64,000 nucleotides of DNA from the NCBI RefSeq assembly GCF_921293095.1, contig NC_060247.1, positions 110,813,111-110,877,110 on the forward strand, given 5' to 3'. The translations under genes were made by a program, and so were the position numbers. Origin of the DNA: Ischnura elegans (taxonomy: Eukaryota; Arthropoda; Insecta; Odonata; Coenagrionidae). Under the pieces are notes generated by a model. That model saw only the letters and a program-made list of their open reading frames with translations, searched no databases and was not told the DNA's origin. This document shows, in pieces, positions 11,701-22,775 of the stretch. Numbering within the stretch: position 1 is the first letter of the stretch; each line of letters begins with the position of its first letter.

Positions 11701-14700
11701 TGCCAGTATAAGTACAGATCAATGACTAGTTTAATCTCGTAAAATGTTATATTCAGCTCAGGCGGTTGTAGAGCTTAACCGTGATTATTGAAAATAATTT
11801 CTTCCTGGAAAAAGATTTTTGAGAGAACTTCGCGGAGCCTACCAATTTAGCAATAAAAAAAGGTTTATCGTGTGTGTTACACAGTTTATTTTACTGTATT
11901 TACGAGTTATGACGAAAAATTTAACCAAGTAGTAAGCATTGACCCTTATGGGATTTTCAATGTTTTGGTCAAAGTGGGCGTGGCTTGTCCGATCCAAACA
12001 CCCCAATTCCGGCCACTCCACGCTTGAAACCAGTGGTGATACAACCTCCTTGGTTTGTCTACGCCACACCGCTTTGCATCAGCCATGTCAAAGGCGCCAA
12101 ATTTGAAATTTAGGGCTCGCTTCAATTTTTAATTGTTCGTATCTCTGAAACTTCGTAATCAGAGGACTTACTGAATAAATATATATTCAGAAACATAGTA
12201 AATAGACATATGTTTGAGTATAAAAGACGAAAAATCTAGGCAATATTTTCGAAAGAAGTTAGTGGTAGTTAGTGGTTAGAATGTTTGCCTATTGATTAAG
12301 GGTTTAAGGGTTCATTTCCTGGTCAAGCCTTCGATCGCCCCAAATAAAAAGTCCTCGAAGTTCAACGTGGTCCACGGTAAGGTGTTGTCCTCCTGCCCTG
12401 AATTTTTTATCTATACAAGCGTTTTGCTTATTCCGGGTCAGGCTCTACCCTCACCTAACCAAACCAACCTTCGCGTGGAATGAGTGAATGATTGAGTGAG
12501 TGAATTTTTACACTGATTCTGTGACTGAATATTTTTTTCTCCGCAGAATGCAGACTGGCATTTTGCGTTGCATAAATGAGGGTTCTGAAACCAGTAAAGA
12601 AGCCTCCAACAAGGCGAGAACAATGGTGCCTTTCCTTGTGAAATTGGTTGAAGATCTATTGTCGGGCATGTGCGACGATAATGGCATTTTAAAAGGTACG
12701 TTTCGACGTTTAGTGTAAATTATGCGTTATTAGCGTAAATACTATCTCCTGAGACATGATGGCTTAATGATAAAACTTACTTTCCTAGGATATGAGCGAA
12801 TAACCTTGTGCATTGCAAATGCGGCGATATTTAAGTCCTAGTATTTAATTTTTTTCCAATGTCAAATGAAATAATTAATCATCGACATCGTCGCTGGTCA
12901 ATAATTCTAAGATTGGTTTGATGCCGTTCTCTATTCAATTCTCCTGATAGCTAACACTAGTCAAATGAGATTTTGTCCTGAAGCCAGCATTGGGTGATCT
13001 TAGACGTATTTTTCGCGCTGATTGCGAATCTTTGCTCAGATTCTTTCTATCACACCTTATCCTATAACTTCTTATTTTTAGGACAGCTTATTGTCTAATA
13101 ATAATAAATTTAAATTAAAATAACGATGGTAAAATACACTTCTCTGTCACTGGCTTTTAGCCATTTGAGTTTTATAGGGGAACCCGAGGCAGAATAGGGT
13201 ATGAAGTTCAAAACATTATAGAAATAAGCACACAATTGTTTCATACACTGCATTAGAATTTTTATAGGCCTTTTGAAATGTATTGCATACAAAAATACAA
13301 TACTATAGCTGAGAAAAATATGCAGTCTATATAATATTGCCCAAAAACAAAAAGTTATGTAATTTATAAACATAGAGTTGTCTTTTCAACCTATTTTTTT
13401 CCATTTTTTCTTGCTTACCCTTTCCACCCCACCAGTTCTGCTCCAAGAACATGTTTACGCTTACCTATTAACTGACACCTGAAAATAACATTTAGTCAGC
13501 TGCTCAAACATACGAAACTAATTAGACGTACTATCATTTGCAAAAGTCTTGCAACAAATCGAGCGGCGCCACTTTCGCTCCATTGTCGATTTCTGGCCAC
13601 CATTACATTTGAATGATCACTATCTGGGTATGAATCTTCATGGTAGCTCGGGAACGACTCACGAACGGGTCATCGTGACACGGGAGTGAGACGTGGGAAA
13701 TCATTACGACGCTCAGTTGAGTAAACGAGCGTAGACGTCGTCGCGGCGTTTGAGATTATTTTTATACTCGTAGTTGACTGGAGTAGATAATTGAAAATAT
13801 TTACCCGTTAAAAGAGTGGGTACCTATTAGGCCTGGCTTCCAATGGTAAACCCCATAAGGCCGGCTGGGGGCACGATTTCGCCATTAGGAACACGGAAAT
13901 CAACTCGCTCGTATCACTTTTTAGGGATTCAACGTCATTCCGGACACTTTATATTAAGCTGTTGAAATATTTGTTCGATATAGGAGAATTAATAAATGAA
14001 AAAAATTAACTGACAACTTTCCGGAAAGAAACACGGCTCTTCCGTATCCACCATCTTAAATTGATTCGCATTAAATAGTGCTTTACGTAGGTTGAAGCTG
14101 ATAATCTTCATTAATTATCAATTTTTGTTAATTGGATAAATATATTTACACCAATGGAAATGTTTCCTCGACAAGAAATGGAATTTTGACTATCAAAAAA
14201 AAATCGCTAGGCCTCATCGTTGCTGGCAGAATGTGTTTCTATTTTTACTGTTTACATATCTAGGAGAGGCTTACATTTTTACGATAGCTCTACATAACAT
14301 ATTTAGTGATCATGTCGCATTAATCTTCTTTTTTGTTATAATAAATTAGTAATTGCTTCGATTTTAATATTTTGGACATTATTGTATTATTAAGGACAGC
14401 CAACTTAAAGAGTGACTCAATAGTACGACTCTTCCCTATCCATATATTCCTCCATTGGTAAGGTTTCCAACAACAACAACGGACAGAGATTAAATATAGA
14501 GCCAATGTCAACCAATATCGCCCTTTTTTAATTCCAGACTATCGATTAGGGAGGTAAAATATTTTGCGCAGAATTTAGCCGCTCCCTCAGCTCTTAACGC
14601 TGAATCGGGTGCTCCCGGGCCGTAGTTTTGGTCAGCAGATAGGTCCTGCACCTCGTCTTGCCCTACATCTTTATCGCAACTTTACCAGCCAGGGACGAGG

Positions 14701-17700
14701 AAGCAAGTTACCTGGAGTAAAACTTGCAGGCCGTAAGTGATTCTCACAAACTTCCAAAATAGTGTAAATAGGGCTAATTTGTAGCTCTATCATATACATG
14801 TTGATGCCATCACTTGCTTACAGAAAGTACGCACTAGAAAAATAGTTGATAAATACCTCAAGATAAGCCTTTCCTATATTTAAAAATAAGCGCCGGGGTG
14901 CGTGCACGATTAAGGATTACCATTACATAGGTTATTCCTAGGATTGTACTTAGCAGATCAGCTGGTCTCACATTCTGTCACTTTCCATCAAAATTACTGC
15001 ATAAAAAACGCTGATTATAGAATATTGAGGCCTAAAGTTTAAAAGTAAAATTCTTCACTTAATTTATATATTTTTCTATCTCTAAGAAAAGTTTCCGTCA
15101 CTCCTCAATTTCGAAACGGAAAAGGGTAAAATTATTCTGAAAAACTTTACTGGAAAAATTAACTTGGTAGGAAATGGCGACCAGTTGATGGCAATTAGGC
15201 AGCATATTACATAGACGGACAGCATATTTGCTGCAAAATATCAGTCATAATTGTCTTTTTAATCAGCTAAAATTGATCTATTTAAGAAATTACGTATATG
15301 GAACCTTAGATTACTACGATAGTTCTCATCCCAAAGGTTAATAATGATGAGCAGTTACGGGCCTGTAAAGGAAACCTGATTGCTGTGCAGTGATTCTGAT
15401 TGGAGTTCCTTCAAGGGAAACGCAATGATTCGTCCTACCGTGCTAACAACGCAGGATTCCCGTCGCTCGATCATTTAAATTAGAAATTGTTGTAAGAAAT
15501 TGCTCAAATTCAACATTTAGTACCCTCTTAACCTGGATCCGCCCAAAATATTTTTTTTGAGATTAATAATTCATATTCTAGGGGAATGGTAAGGGTCTCA
15601 TTTTTACTATATTCTGAAAATATTTCGTTGATCGGTTGTGTAGTTTCCGAGATACAGGCTGTGACATAAATGTCACATTGGGCGGATCTGTTGTCTTTTG
15701 GTGCAAAGTAATATTTTCCCAGAAAAAGCAAATATTTTTCGTATTTGAGCGGCACTGTTCATTTAAATGATAAAAAACACTAGAAAAACATATTATTATT
15801 TACATACACTATTTTCAAGCTTTTGTTTAAATTTAAAGTAATTTGTTTAAAAATTTAGCAATAATTTTCAGAGTTCCATTTCCCGCGATTCATAAATTTT
15901 TCGATGTGAATTGTGATTTTTTAAGATGTACAATTTTTTTTTGATTTTTCAATGTTATTTCACAAATGCGGGATATATTTAAATTTATAATGTTTATATT
16001 ATAAAATTGTCAAATACACATCAAGAAAAATTATTTAAAATTTATGTAAAGTTTTCGGCAGGAGTGTTATGAAATTACAGAACCTTGAATTTACACAATC
16101 AATGGATTTGTTGAAGGTACATTAAAATAATATTTTTACATGGCTAATAAGTAAAACAGTTGAAAATGCATTTCTCAATTTTGGAAAATACATAGAATAA
16201 ATATACATGTTTGAAAAATATTCTCACAACACATAAGAGTGTAATACATAATGATATTGAATGAAATTTGAATAAATTTGTTTCATATAAACTAAAGATT
16301 GATTTAGAGTTCAATGCCGTCGTATACGTACCATATTGAATGGTAAGTAGTAAAGCAATATTTGTCCATATTACTTGCATCGCATGCAGTGCATTTGACG
16401 GAAGCGCAATGTTCTCCAGCACGGCGACGCAATCTTTTGTTATAGTAAAACAGAGACTAATTGATCATTAGCATCGAAACATATTTCACTGTCTGCCTCG
16501 GTTGAAAATGAAGTAGTACGGCGGCTATACTTGGCTTTGCATCGATGTATGGTCGGTTATGTTTGCACTAATACACGCCTGATCTATAATTGTGACATGC
16601 TATGACCAGATTTCATTCGTGAACAGATTATGAACAGTTTCAGATTGTGAACAGCTACATCCAAAAACCAAGGAAAAATATTCCACCACCCCCACCAAAA
16701 CTGATTGTCTTCCACCAAATGAATTGCATGCAAGGATGGATACCAAAATCCTCAATCATACTCCTGCCAAAAGAGAGTTTTCTTAGTGCGAAAATCCCCC
16801 TGAAACGTTCTTTCAATTTAGTGATCTACGGCGAAGCTCCCACAATTTGTCTATTATGTCGGGCATCGTATTGTCTGCACAGTGAAGGTCTACTCATCAC
16901 AAAGAACCTATTCCTTCACTAGGCTACGGTAACCATTGAGTTGTGAGCACCCCCAGAATCTTCCCAGGGGCATCGCTTGGATGGAAACCAGTTACAGCCT
17001 CATAACAGTAAAATTCCAATGAAAATTTTATCTCCTCTTTACTGATGCTAGAAGATGAAAAAACAATAGAAGTAGTATAATTATCTAATTCTGCCATGTT
17101 AAAAAAGAATGTCATCCGAAAAAACTGTTTAAAAAATTTCTACACTATGTTTTCCCTCTATACAGGAAGATCTGTTTCGGGGAATAACCTATTTCTTACA
17201 AAATGACCTTCTTGTCGCAAATTGGCAGCTTCTCTTTTTATTTTTTTCTATTGGAGAAGTAATGTAAGCTTCGTTGACTTCGATTCCTTTTCCTTACATC
17301 TAACTGGTACCGAAATGCTTCCGGACTTCTCTTGAAATTCATTAGTATTATCATTATCAAGCTGCAAAACAAGCTCCACTCTTGACCGAAGTTGTCTTTC
17401 CGTTAAATTTTCCACAAGTCCACCAGCCTGGTCATCTGCAATGTCCTCATTAGTGACAATTGCTGCTTCTGGTGGCTCAAGGTATATTCCATATACTTCG
17501 TCAAAGTCTTCATTTTCCGGGAGCTATTTGGCCTCACACAGTGTAATATCTCTGAGCTATCCATATCCCTAATATTAAAACTTTTAATTCAAAAGTAATT
17601 ACCGGAATAAAAGTTAATAAATGCAAAATTATCGATTAATTGATAAATAATAAATCTTTTGGCAGGAATACGAAGTAAAAAACGTTGAAAATGCAAAAAG

Positions 17701-20700
17701 TTCTAACTAGAGCATAAAATTCGAAACTTTGAAGATTTGCATAGGGATCCGCCCAATGTGACATTTATGTCACAGTAACATTTATCAGAGTATACTGCAG
17801 AAATGGAAAGCAATACCAAACATATTAATGTATTATTAATAATTTTGTATCATTATGTTGATACATACCAAAAATTGTCGCTGTAGCGCATATAGTTAAT
17901 GAAAAAATTAATTATTTACACAAAGCGAACGTCCATTTTTAGTGTCTAGGGAAGGCACCTATGTACCAGGGGTACTTAAAGGATAGGTCTTCACTCTCAC
18001 TTGACAATTCTTACCTTGAATTGAAGCACTTAGCTTCTTCTTTCTTATAAGGTATAAAACACAACAATATACCGTGCCAGAGCGATGCAAGAGCCATTAC
18101 AGTGGAGCGATACAGGGTGTGACATTTATGTTACATTGGGCGGATCCAGGTTAACATACATTTAAAAAATAAAAAAACTTTAAAATAAAATACGGCTGTG
18201 AGGAGGATAAAATACTTTTGAGCATGGGACAGATTTGAACGCCTCCCCTCCCGTTGCCAGCCGAGTATTCTTCCACTGCGCTATTCCGACTTCAATTGTT
18301 AAATGCGATAATTTTAATCATCTATTGTGATTGTAACACTGAGCTGCTTTCATGTGCTTCTCAATTGAACGAATTTTGATCAAAATAATCATTTTCTCGG
18401 TATCTTAGTCTTCTATTCGGCTATATGATTATAACTTGAGCACGGAGGCTTTCGCATATTTTATGTTTCGGCTGGTTAGTATATAAAATAGGAATATTAT
18501 GATGTTGTCGCCTGCGACTTCGGTAAGGTATCGTCCTTATAAGTTATTATTATTTGTTATTCTGTTTCTAACTCGGTATTTTTATTTCTAATGAAGCAAG
18601 CGTAAACATTCATTTCAAACAGAAATTCTGTTAGGATTTGCTTACGTCCTTCTTACTCGACTTGAAAGGTTTTATGAAATGAGCAGCAGTTCCACTGATT
18701 TCAATCTTGCCTTAAATATAAAACGTATTGCCAACAAACACATTTCCTAATACCATGTAACCTACTTAATGTAAGTAGAGAAGTTAATTAATGATGCTAA
18801 GTAAGTATCCTACATTATCCCGAATTCATCAGAGTATATGTAAATGATTGCAGCTAAATATGATAACTTAATCTTCAACAACATAGCAGCGTAGAGTTAT
18901 TATACGCATTCACACTAATTCAGCAGTGGAACATATTGTCAATAATATACGTGGAATACGTTTTGAATACGTGGAAAGGAATACATCTTTACCGATTGAC
19001 GGACGTCGGAGAACTCTGTTGTTACATACGCAACGATTAATGCCGATCAGCTTAGCTAATTTCATATTTTACGTGTTTGCTCAGATATATGATGAAACAT
19101 TTGGAATATCAAAGCTGCCTCGTATCTTATGTCGTAGATATTGTATTAAAAACATCAACCCGAGTCGATAGGTCTAAATAAAAGTCCGCCATGTTCACAG
19201 TGAACGACTCGTGATTTCCAGCTCTCTGAAAAGAGCTAAGATCACTCAAAAAGAGCCAAGCTGCAAACTTTTTAAAATCTCTCCGAGGAATTACCTTCGA
19301 TCTTTCCTCCTGCATTAAATGCTACAAGGTGTTTTGTGGAACATGATGAACATTAATTTCACTTAAATGGAAGCGATCAAATCCCGAGACTGAAAAGGAT
19401 GAAAAGATACCTCACCCACCTAATAACCCGTTCTCCATGTATTCAACCATGAAGACTAGTGTTGGTTTGCTGAATATACCCGAAAACCACACAGTTTCCG
19501 GGCACAATCTTTATGGAGCGAAAGTGGCACCGCTCGATTTGTTGCAAGAGTTTTGCAAATGATAATACATCAAACATATACCAAGAATTACTGTAATTTA
19601 AACGCTTAAATATGAGTTTCCATAGCTACAAATCATTCGAAGTTAGAAAACAACAACTTAAATTCATACAACCCACAGATCACGTGTTTACTCTCTATTA
19701 ACTAAACCAACATGGTAGCAGAAGATTAAAAAATACCAGTTAATATATTTCCAATACTCTCTGATAGTTGAGAGAGTAGGAAGAGAATAGCATTTTTAGA
19801 TATAATGAAAGGGAGTAGGCCTTATTTTAAATTGAAGAAGGAAGTCCATGAGGGGAGGGGAGACCGTGGGAATACTTACTTCGTGAAGCCCCCATGCGTA
19901 CCTATAACTTTGAAAACTTTAATAATAATTGCGTTTCGCCATAATTATGCCCACATGCTTGAGTACGAACAAAATTGATCACTTAAAGTTTAACTTGGTG
20001 GAAATTTTGAACTTTCATGTTGAAATAACAAATATATTTTCATGTTTATAAGCCACCAGAAAAGGAAAATATTTCGCCATTTTTCGCAGCCGTAGTGGTT
20101 GATAGAGTTGGGAGAAAAAATTTCCATGATATTTTTCTTCTCATCGTACCTTCCATTTAAGAGGGTGGTAAATTTTTCCTCATCCTGCGTCTTTTCCTTT
20201 CCAGCCAACAATGGTACCGATAAGCAGTGCTTCCGTAAAAGCTGGTCTGAATGTACCGATCACATAGATTTCGTTGATCACCTTGACATGGTATTTTTCT
20301 GTGACTCCGCCAACGAAGAGAAGGATCCATTCACGAAGGAGTACGTTTGCCTGTGAGTATAGACAGCTTCCTCTCAAGTTATGATTTTATCCTGTGGTGT
20401 GTCCATTAATTATTAATACTAAACGATTCATTTTCCAATTGAATTGTCACAAATGAACAGATTCGTGTAATTAAATGGAAGAGTGAATGAAAATTTCATG
20501 CCACAATTTTTAATTTTACATGAAATAGAGATTATGTTATAATTAAAGATTATTAAATGTGAAACACTTACAAAGTATCAAGTAGTTCTTGATGCCTAGT
20601 ATGTGGCATTTGCAAAGTGAAATGAACTGTCATTGAATATTCGAAAACGCAGTAAAAGTTAATGTAAAATTGACAATAGGAATTTTTAGATTTCGTTTCA

Positions 20701-21363
20701 TACATAAAATATATCTGAAATCATACATTTATTTTGGTCGTTTTTTTTTATTTCCTTGTGGAAGGGGTGCAGTCAAAAACTTCACAAAAATTCGTATGAT
20801 GACTTAAAAAAATATATATCCGTTCTTTTTTTCGAGACGTTCCCACCATTTGTTTAAAACAAGGAATTTTCTTGGAAATTTCATGTTTTTTCAAATAGTA
20901 CACCTTAAGTAGCATTGATCATCCGGATTATTTCTCAAATTCTAAAATATTAGCACATCATTTTCTTTGATTTAAGCTTTTATATTTGATAAATATATAT
21001 TTGGGGAAATTTTATGAAAGGTGACTATAGTTTTTTATTGTTTCTTACATAATCACACATTGTGATGAAACAGAAAAACAGATATAAAAAAAACGGAGTA
21101 AAATGTGTGGCACGTAGGTACAAGGAAATTTCTTTTGTAAAAAGTTATGAGTTTCATTCAAGTGATAATTGACTTTAATGCTTAAATTAATTATGTATAA
21201 AGACCTTTCATTATTTTATTTCAACAGGAGATTATGGGATTTCCATGAATGCATGCAGAGAAAATTTAAGAATTGCGATCCAGGACTGATGAGCGCCCAG
21301 GAACTTCTCGGAAACAAAATCAGAAACTCTGATTCTTGTATAAAATACATAAATATTCCATAA
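2685..21363 (+). CDS. 27 kDa hemolymph glycoprotein-like (DUF1397) gene A
   Basis: Coding exons are 2685-2739, 6073-6164, 10516-10631, 12547-12695, 20205-20352 and 21228-21363. All introns are GT..AG, and the joined frame is 231 codons plus TAA. Residues 1 to about 30 are a signal peptide (hydrophobic VLILGICLITTFAAAFS). The mature part has 14 Cys, at 44, 58, 80, 83, 87, 96, 130, 146, 154, 170, 186, 195, 203 and 224, with N-glycosylation sequons at Asn50, 69, 76 and 140. Cys spacings match what I know of lepidopteran 27 kDa hemolymph glycoproteins: C-x8-C, then about 33 residues to the next Cys, about 15 to a CF pair, and C-x8-C-x7-C-x20-C at the C-terminus. Length also fits that family (about 210-240). 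It is presumably secreted into hemolymph; its molecular role is not known to me. By hand it differs from gene B at about 40 of 231 positions. Intron 4 carries a 6 kb nested transposon. Confidence 0.85.
3978..4190 (+). repeat. Possible tRNA-derived SINE in intron 1 of gene A
   Basis: GGTTGATCAAGTGGTATCAT followed about 30 bp later by GGGTTCCATTCCTGGG resembles the A and B boxes of an RNA polymerase III promoter. Absent from intron 1 of gene B, so it was probably inserted after the duplication. Confidence 0.4.
4300..4850 (+). mobile_element. Jockey/CR1-like LINE 3' end in intron 1 of gene A
   Basis: The plus strand encodes KYLGVMITSNLSWGTHI, then LNKLGFVKRIVGTFSDENVK and YFTLVRPLLSK, the C-terminal region of a non-LTR reverse transcriptase of jockey/CR1 type. 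Decayed ORF end and 3' tail follow, with CCTGCCACACGCCTTTTAGG and ATGTAGATGTAG. The same 3' end recurs reversed at 56945-57265 and as shorter pieces at 22640-22775, 5260-5305 and 44776-44830. Confidence 0.75.
4850..6072. other. Rest of intron 1 of gene A
   Basis: About 1.2 kb that largely aligns with 26400-27572 in gene B. No gene seen. A weak LINE tail (GGCGGCTTGCACGG, GATGTAGAT) sits at about 5260-5305. Confidence 0.5.
6073..6164 (+). CDS. Gene A exon 2
   Basis: The acceptor TTTTCAG precedes 6073 and the donor GTAGGT follows 6164. It encodes residues 19-49: the end of the hydrophobic signal core (ICLITTFAAAF), the likely cleavage region, the conserved YEPGE block and Cys44. It ends in phase 0. 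Confidence 0.85.
7945..10320 (-). mobile_element. Decayed LINE in intron 2 of gene A, internally replaced
   Basis: Minus-strand pieces match the LINE of gene B. About 7990-8790 carries the reverse transcriptase C-terminus (for example MWMWRRMEKVKWTE and the DEIRRRQKF region). About 9520-10320 carries the endonuclease part (YRVIYSGGEESQQRVALVLN) and 5' region. The middle 1.95 kb present in B is replaced here by an unrelated segment (about 8794-9510). Because both copies sit at the same intron site, the insertion predates the A/B duplication. Confidence 0.8.
9188..9483. repeat. Large inverted repeat inside the LINE of gene A
   Basis: Arms of about 105 bp (starting ATCCCGCGTGTGCTGC at 9188 and ending with its near complement at 9483) surround roughly 70 bp. 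It forms the right part of the segment that replaced the LINE middle. It looks like a foldback element; no ORF. Confidence 0.65.
10516..10631 (+). CDS. Gene A exon 3
   Basis: The acceptor TTTACAG precedes 10516 and the donor GTGAGT follows 10631. It encodes residues 50-88 with sequons NWT, NET and NGT and the cluster NCLRCMHIC (Cys80, 83, 87). It ends in phase 2, splitting Arg88. Confidence 0.88.
10706..10948. mobile_element. hAT-type MITE in intron 3 of gene A
   Basis: Ends CAGTGACATCATGG and CCATGACACCACTG are inverted repeats, and the element is bounded by an exact 8 bp duplication, ATTGGCAG, at 698-705 of this 10 kb block (10698-10705) and 10949-10956. The matching intron 3 of gene C, read reversed near 56600-56625, has a single ATTGGCAG and no element, which is the empty site. 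No coding capacity. Confidence 0.85.
12259..12510 (+). repeat. tRNA-derived SINE before exon 4 of gene A
   Basis: A-box-like TAGTTAGTGGTTAGAAT and B-box-like GGGTTCATTTCC are followed by a body containing CAGGCTCTACCCTCACC and a tail of GAGTGAATGA repeats. The same element is at 35643-35886 at the same distance from exon 4, so it is older than the duplication. Confidence 0.6.
12547..12695 (+). CDS. Gene A exon 4
   Basis: A pyrimidine tract and CCGCAG precede 12547; the donor GTACGT follows 12695. It encodes residues 88-138, with Cys96 and Cys130 framing an amphipathic helix-like stretch (VPFLVKLVEDLLSGMC). It ends in phase 1. Confidence 0.88.
15532..18150 (-). mobile_element. piggyBac transposon nested in the TIR element
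   Basis: The ends are CCTGGATCCGCCCAA and its exact inverse, each abutting TTAA (15528-15531 and 18151-18154), the signature target of piggyBac. A roughly 30 bp motif, TGTGACATAAATGTCACATT plus GGGCGGATC, occurs at the right end and again as inverted internal copies at about 15658-15687 and 17746-17776. Length of 2.6 kb is typical. The internal gene is broken. Confidence 0.9.
16640..17565 (-). pseudogene. Broken piggyBac transposase
   Basis: Read on the minus strand across several frames. ATG near 17563 starts an acidic N-terminus (MDSSEILHC, then ENEDFDEVYGIYLEPPEAA and QLRSRVELVLQLDN). Further on come EIKIFIGILLL, NWFPSKRCPWEDSG and a stop. Then a segment equivalent to the family's SIDESMIPYxGRHxxKQF block (seen as FGRSMIEDFGIHPCMQF) runs to about 16700. 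At least two frameshifts and several stops separate these parts, and catalytic Asp residues are not all visible. A C-terminal remnant may lie at 15528-15755. It cannot encode an active transposase. Confidence 0.8.
18219..18290 (-). repeat. tRNA-like sequence (eroded tRNA or SINE head)
   Basis: 72 nt on the minus strand begin AGTCGGAATAGCGCAGTGGA and contain GCGTTCAAATCTGTCC, at tRNA-like distance. Stems are imperfect and the acceptor arm does not close well, so I do not call a functional tRNA. Confidence 0.4.
20205..20352 (+). CDS. Gene A exon 5
   Basis: The acceptor TTTCCAG precedes 20205 and the donor GTGAGT follows 20352. It encodes residues 138-187, including the KQCFRKSWSEC pair and the segment VFFCDSANEEKDPFTKEYVC, which is the most conserved stretch among the three paralogues. 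Confidence 0.9.
21228..21363 (+). CDS. Gene A exon 6 (C-terminus and stop)
   Basis: The acceptor TTTCAACAG precedes 21228. It encodes residues 187-231 (RLWDFHEC, then Cys203 and Cys224) and ends KYINIP before TAA at 21361. C-x8-C-x7-C-x20-C is the family's C-terminal pattern. Confidence 0.9.
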
Positions 21364-21546
21364 TTATTAAATGAATATTGCCATTTTAAATAAGGTTATT
21401 TCTCTCCTTTCTGCCTTCAAATATTTTTATGCTTCACATTATGGATGCAATTTTTGCGCTGAAGAGCAAAACCTGTACCTAGCATGAACCATAAATATAC
21501 TCATCGTATATATGGCACCATCGTCCATTACACTGTATATTCTGTG

Positions 21547-21552
21547 AATAAA
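21547..21552 (+). terminator. Polyadenylation signal of gene A
   Basis: AATAAA lies 184 bp after the stop codon, and the same hexamer is kept at the matching place downstream of gene B. Confidence 0.6.
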
Positions 21553-22539
21553 AATGAATAATTCGACAAATATCATGTGTATTATTATAGAAAGGTCCTT
21601 TTCTGTCATTAGGTATATGCTCCGTAATTATTGCACCTATAGTCATAAATGAGGTACAATTTAAATTATTGTGTCACCAGCTTTTGAAGAAAAATACATA
21701 CTCAATCTCAAATTTCACTATTTACCCATTTATTTGACATTAAACTTTCGTTTTTTTCATGGTGATTACTCGCTCGATGCATGTTAAGTCCACACGTTCT
21801 CTTATTCTAAACTTAAAAAAAATTGTTTTAAACCAGCTAAATCCATAATTAAACCAAAGAAATGAAACATAAGTTGGCAAAAACATTAAAAATAGACTTT
21901 AAGAAGTATGATGCATGTTTATCATTCTCTAAATGAGGCATCGTGTGTAAGAAACTTGAAATATAACTTGTGTCACGGAGAAATAAAAATATCGTGCTGA
22001 AAGTATTCAAGAATTATCATCAACGGGAATTGACAACATAAATTTGAAGTAGTAAGAAACGTATATATTTGTGAATGGTATCAAATCGTTATGTATTAGA
22101 GTGACATAGCCATTTTTTCGCATAGACAGTTGTATGTAGTATTTTCTAGAGTTCGCACTATCTGTAATATTTATGTCTGTGTTACAGAAACTCATAATAA
22201 ACAGTTACAGACGACGAAATAGATACTTCTAATATTGCTTGTAAAGAGGTTTTGTAAATTGCGTGCCATTATTCAGTAACAGACGTCATGACGTCATGAG
22301 TGCTTCCACTTGTACTGAATTCTCTTACCTGAATTGCATACACACGTTTTGCATGTTCTTGCAAGAAAACGAGTATAAAGAAAGTACTTCATAATGCACC
22401 TCCATCTCTACTTAAAAGCAAATCACACCGTGTCCTTAACATCTTATTCCCTGATAGTGCAAACGTGCGAAATTTTCACACGGGTTACCTTGTACGCAAA
22501 TATGCACCTAATTTTTCAATACCTTCAATCAACCCTCTA

Positions 22540-22625
22540 CTCAAAAACAGCGTAAGAACACAACAATTATTCCTATACATTAGAAAGCATTACCTTGCAC
22601 TAACTATCAAATTATTTTTTCTGTC
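22540..22625. repeat. Dispersed repeat shared with 43950-44035
   Basis: Both copies, in the same orientation, contain ACATTAGAAAGCATTACC and then an ATTATTTTTTCT-like end with scattered mismatches. The type of element is unknown. Confidence 0.5.
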
Positions 22626-22639
22626 GGGCTTCTTTTATA

Positions 22640-22775
22640 GCCTCTGTCGGTCCTTTACATATAGTGGGGCTCCAACATGATGTTCCCTGTATCCAAAACA
22701 CTGGAAGAGCACCCACCCATCTGGGCCACTCTACGATTCTCAATTGCTTAAGCTAACTAAGCCTAGCGGGCATCC
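22640..22775 (-). mobile_element. LINE 3'-end fragment
   Basis: Minus-strand sequence with GAATCGTAGAGTGG-like and GGAGCCCCACTATATG-like parts matches the decayed ORF end of the LINE at 4530-4640. Heavily mutated. Confidence 0.4.

Larger units (their letters stand above)
13532..19570. mobile_element. DNA transposon with ~50 bp TIRs in intron 4 of gene A
   Basis: The two ends are inverted repeats of about 50 bp with three mismatches or so (TATCATTTGCAAAA at the left, TTTTGCAAATGATA at the right, then a GCGCCACTTTCGCTCCA-like inner part). The uninterrupted site is seen in gene B near 39935 (GACGTACTTCAAAC), which aligns with GACGTAC on the left and ATACATCAAAC on the right. A 3-4 bp target duplication (TAC, or GTAC/ATAC) fits. 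Removing the nested piggyBac leaves about 3.4 kb. I recognised no transposase, so this is probably non-autonomous or decayed; superfamily not assigned. Confidence 0.85.
2061..21594 (+). repeat. Duplicated unit A (gene A with flanks)
   Basis: The 5' flank, all exons, many intron stretches and the 3' flank align with 24617-41895 in the same orientation. The left junction is near the shared AAAATAATTATTTAGCC. The right junction lies after AATAATTCGACAAATA downstream of the polyadenylation signal. Length differences are mainly transposon insertions in one copy, for example 13532-19570 here. A reversed, more diverged relative occupies 50.4-62.9 kb. Confidence 0.8.

Noticed and set aside
18219-18290. 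A functional tRNA gene on the minus strand
   Set aside because: Length and boxes are suggestive but the acceptor and T stems do not pair properly.
2685-21363. Odorant-binding protein identity for the paralogues
   Set aside because: Size and helical, Cys-rich, secreted nature suggested it, but 14 cysteines and the C-x8-C-x7-C-x20-C end fit DUF1397 much better than the six-cysteine odorant-binding pattern.
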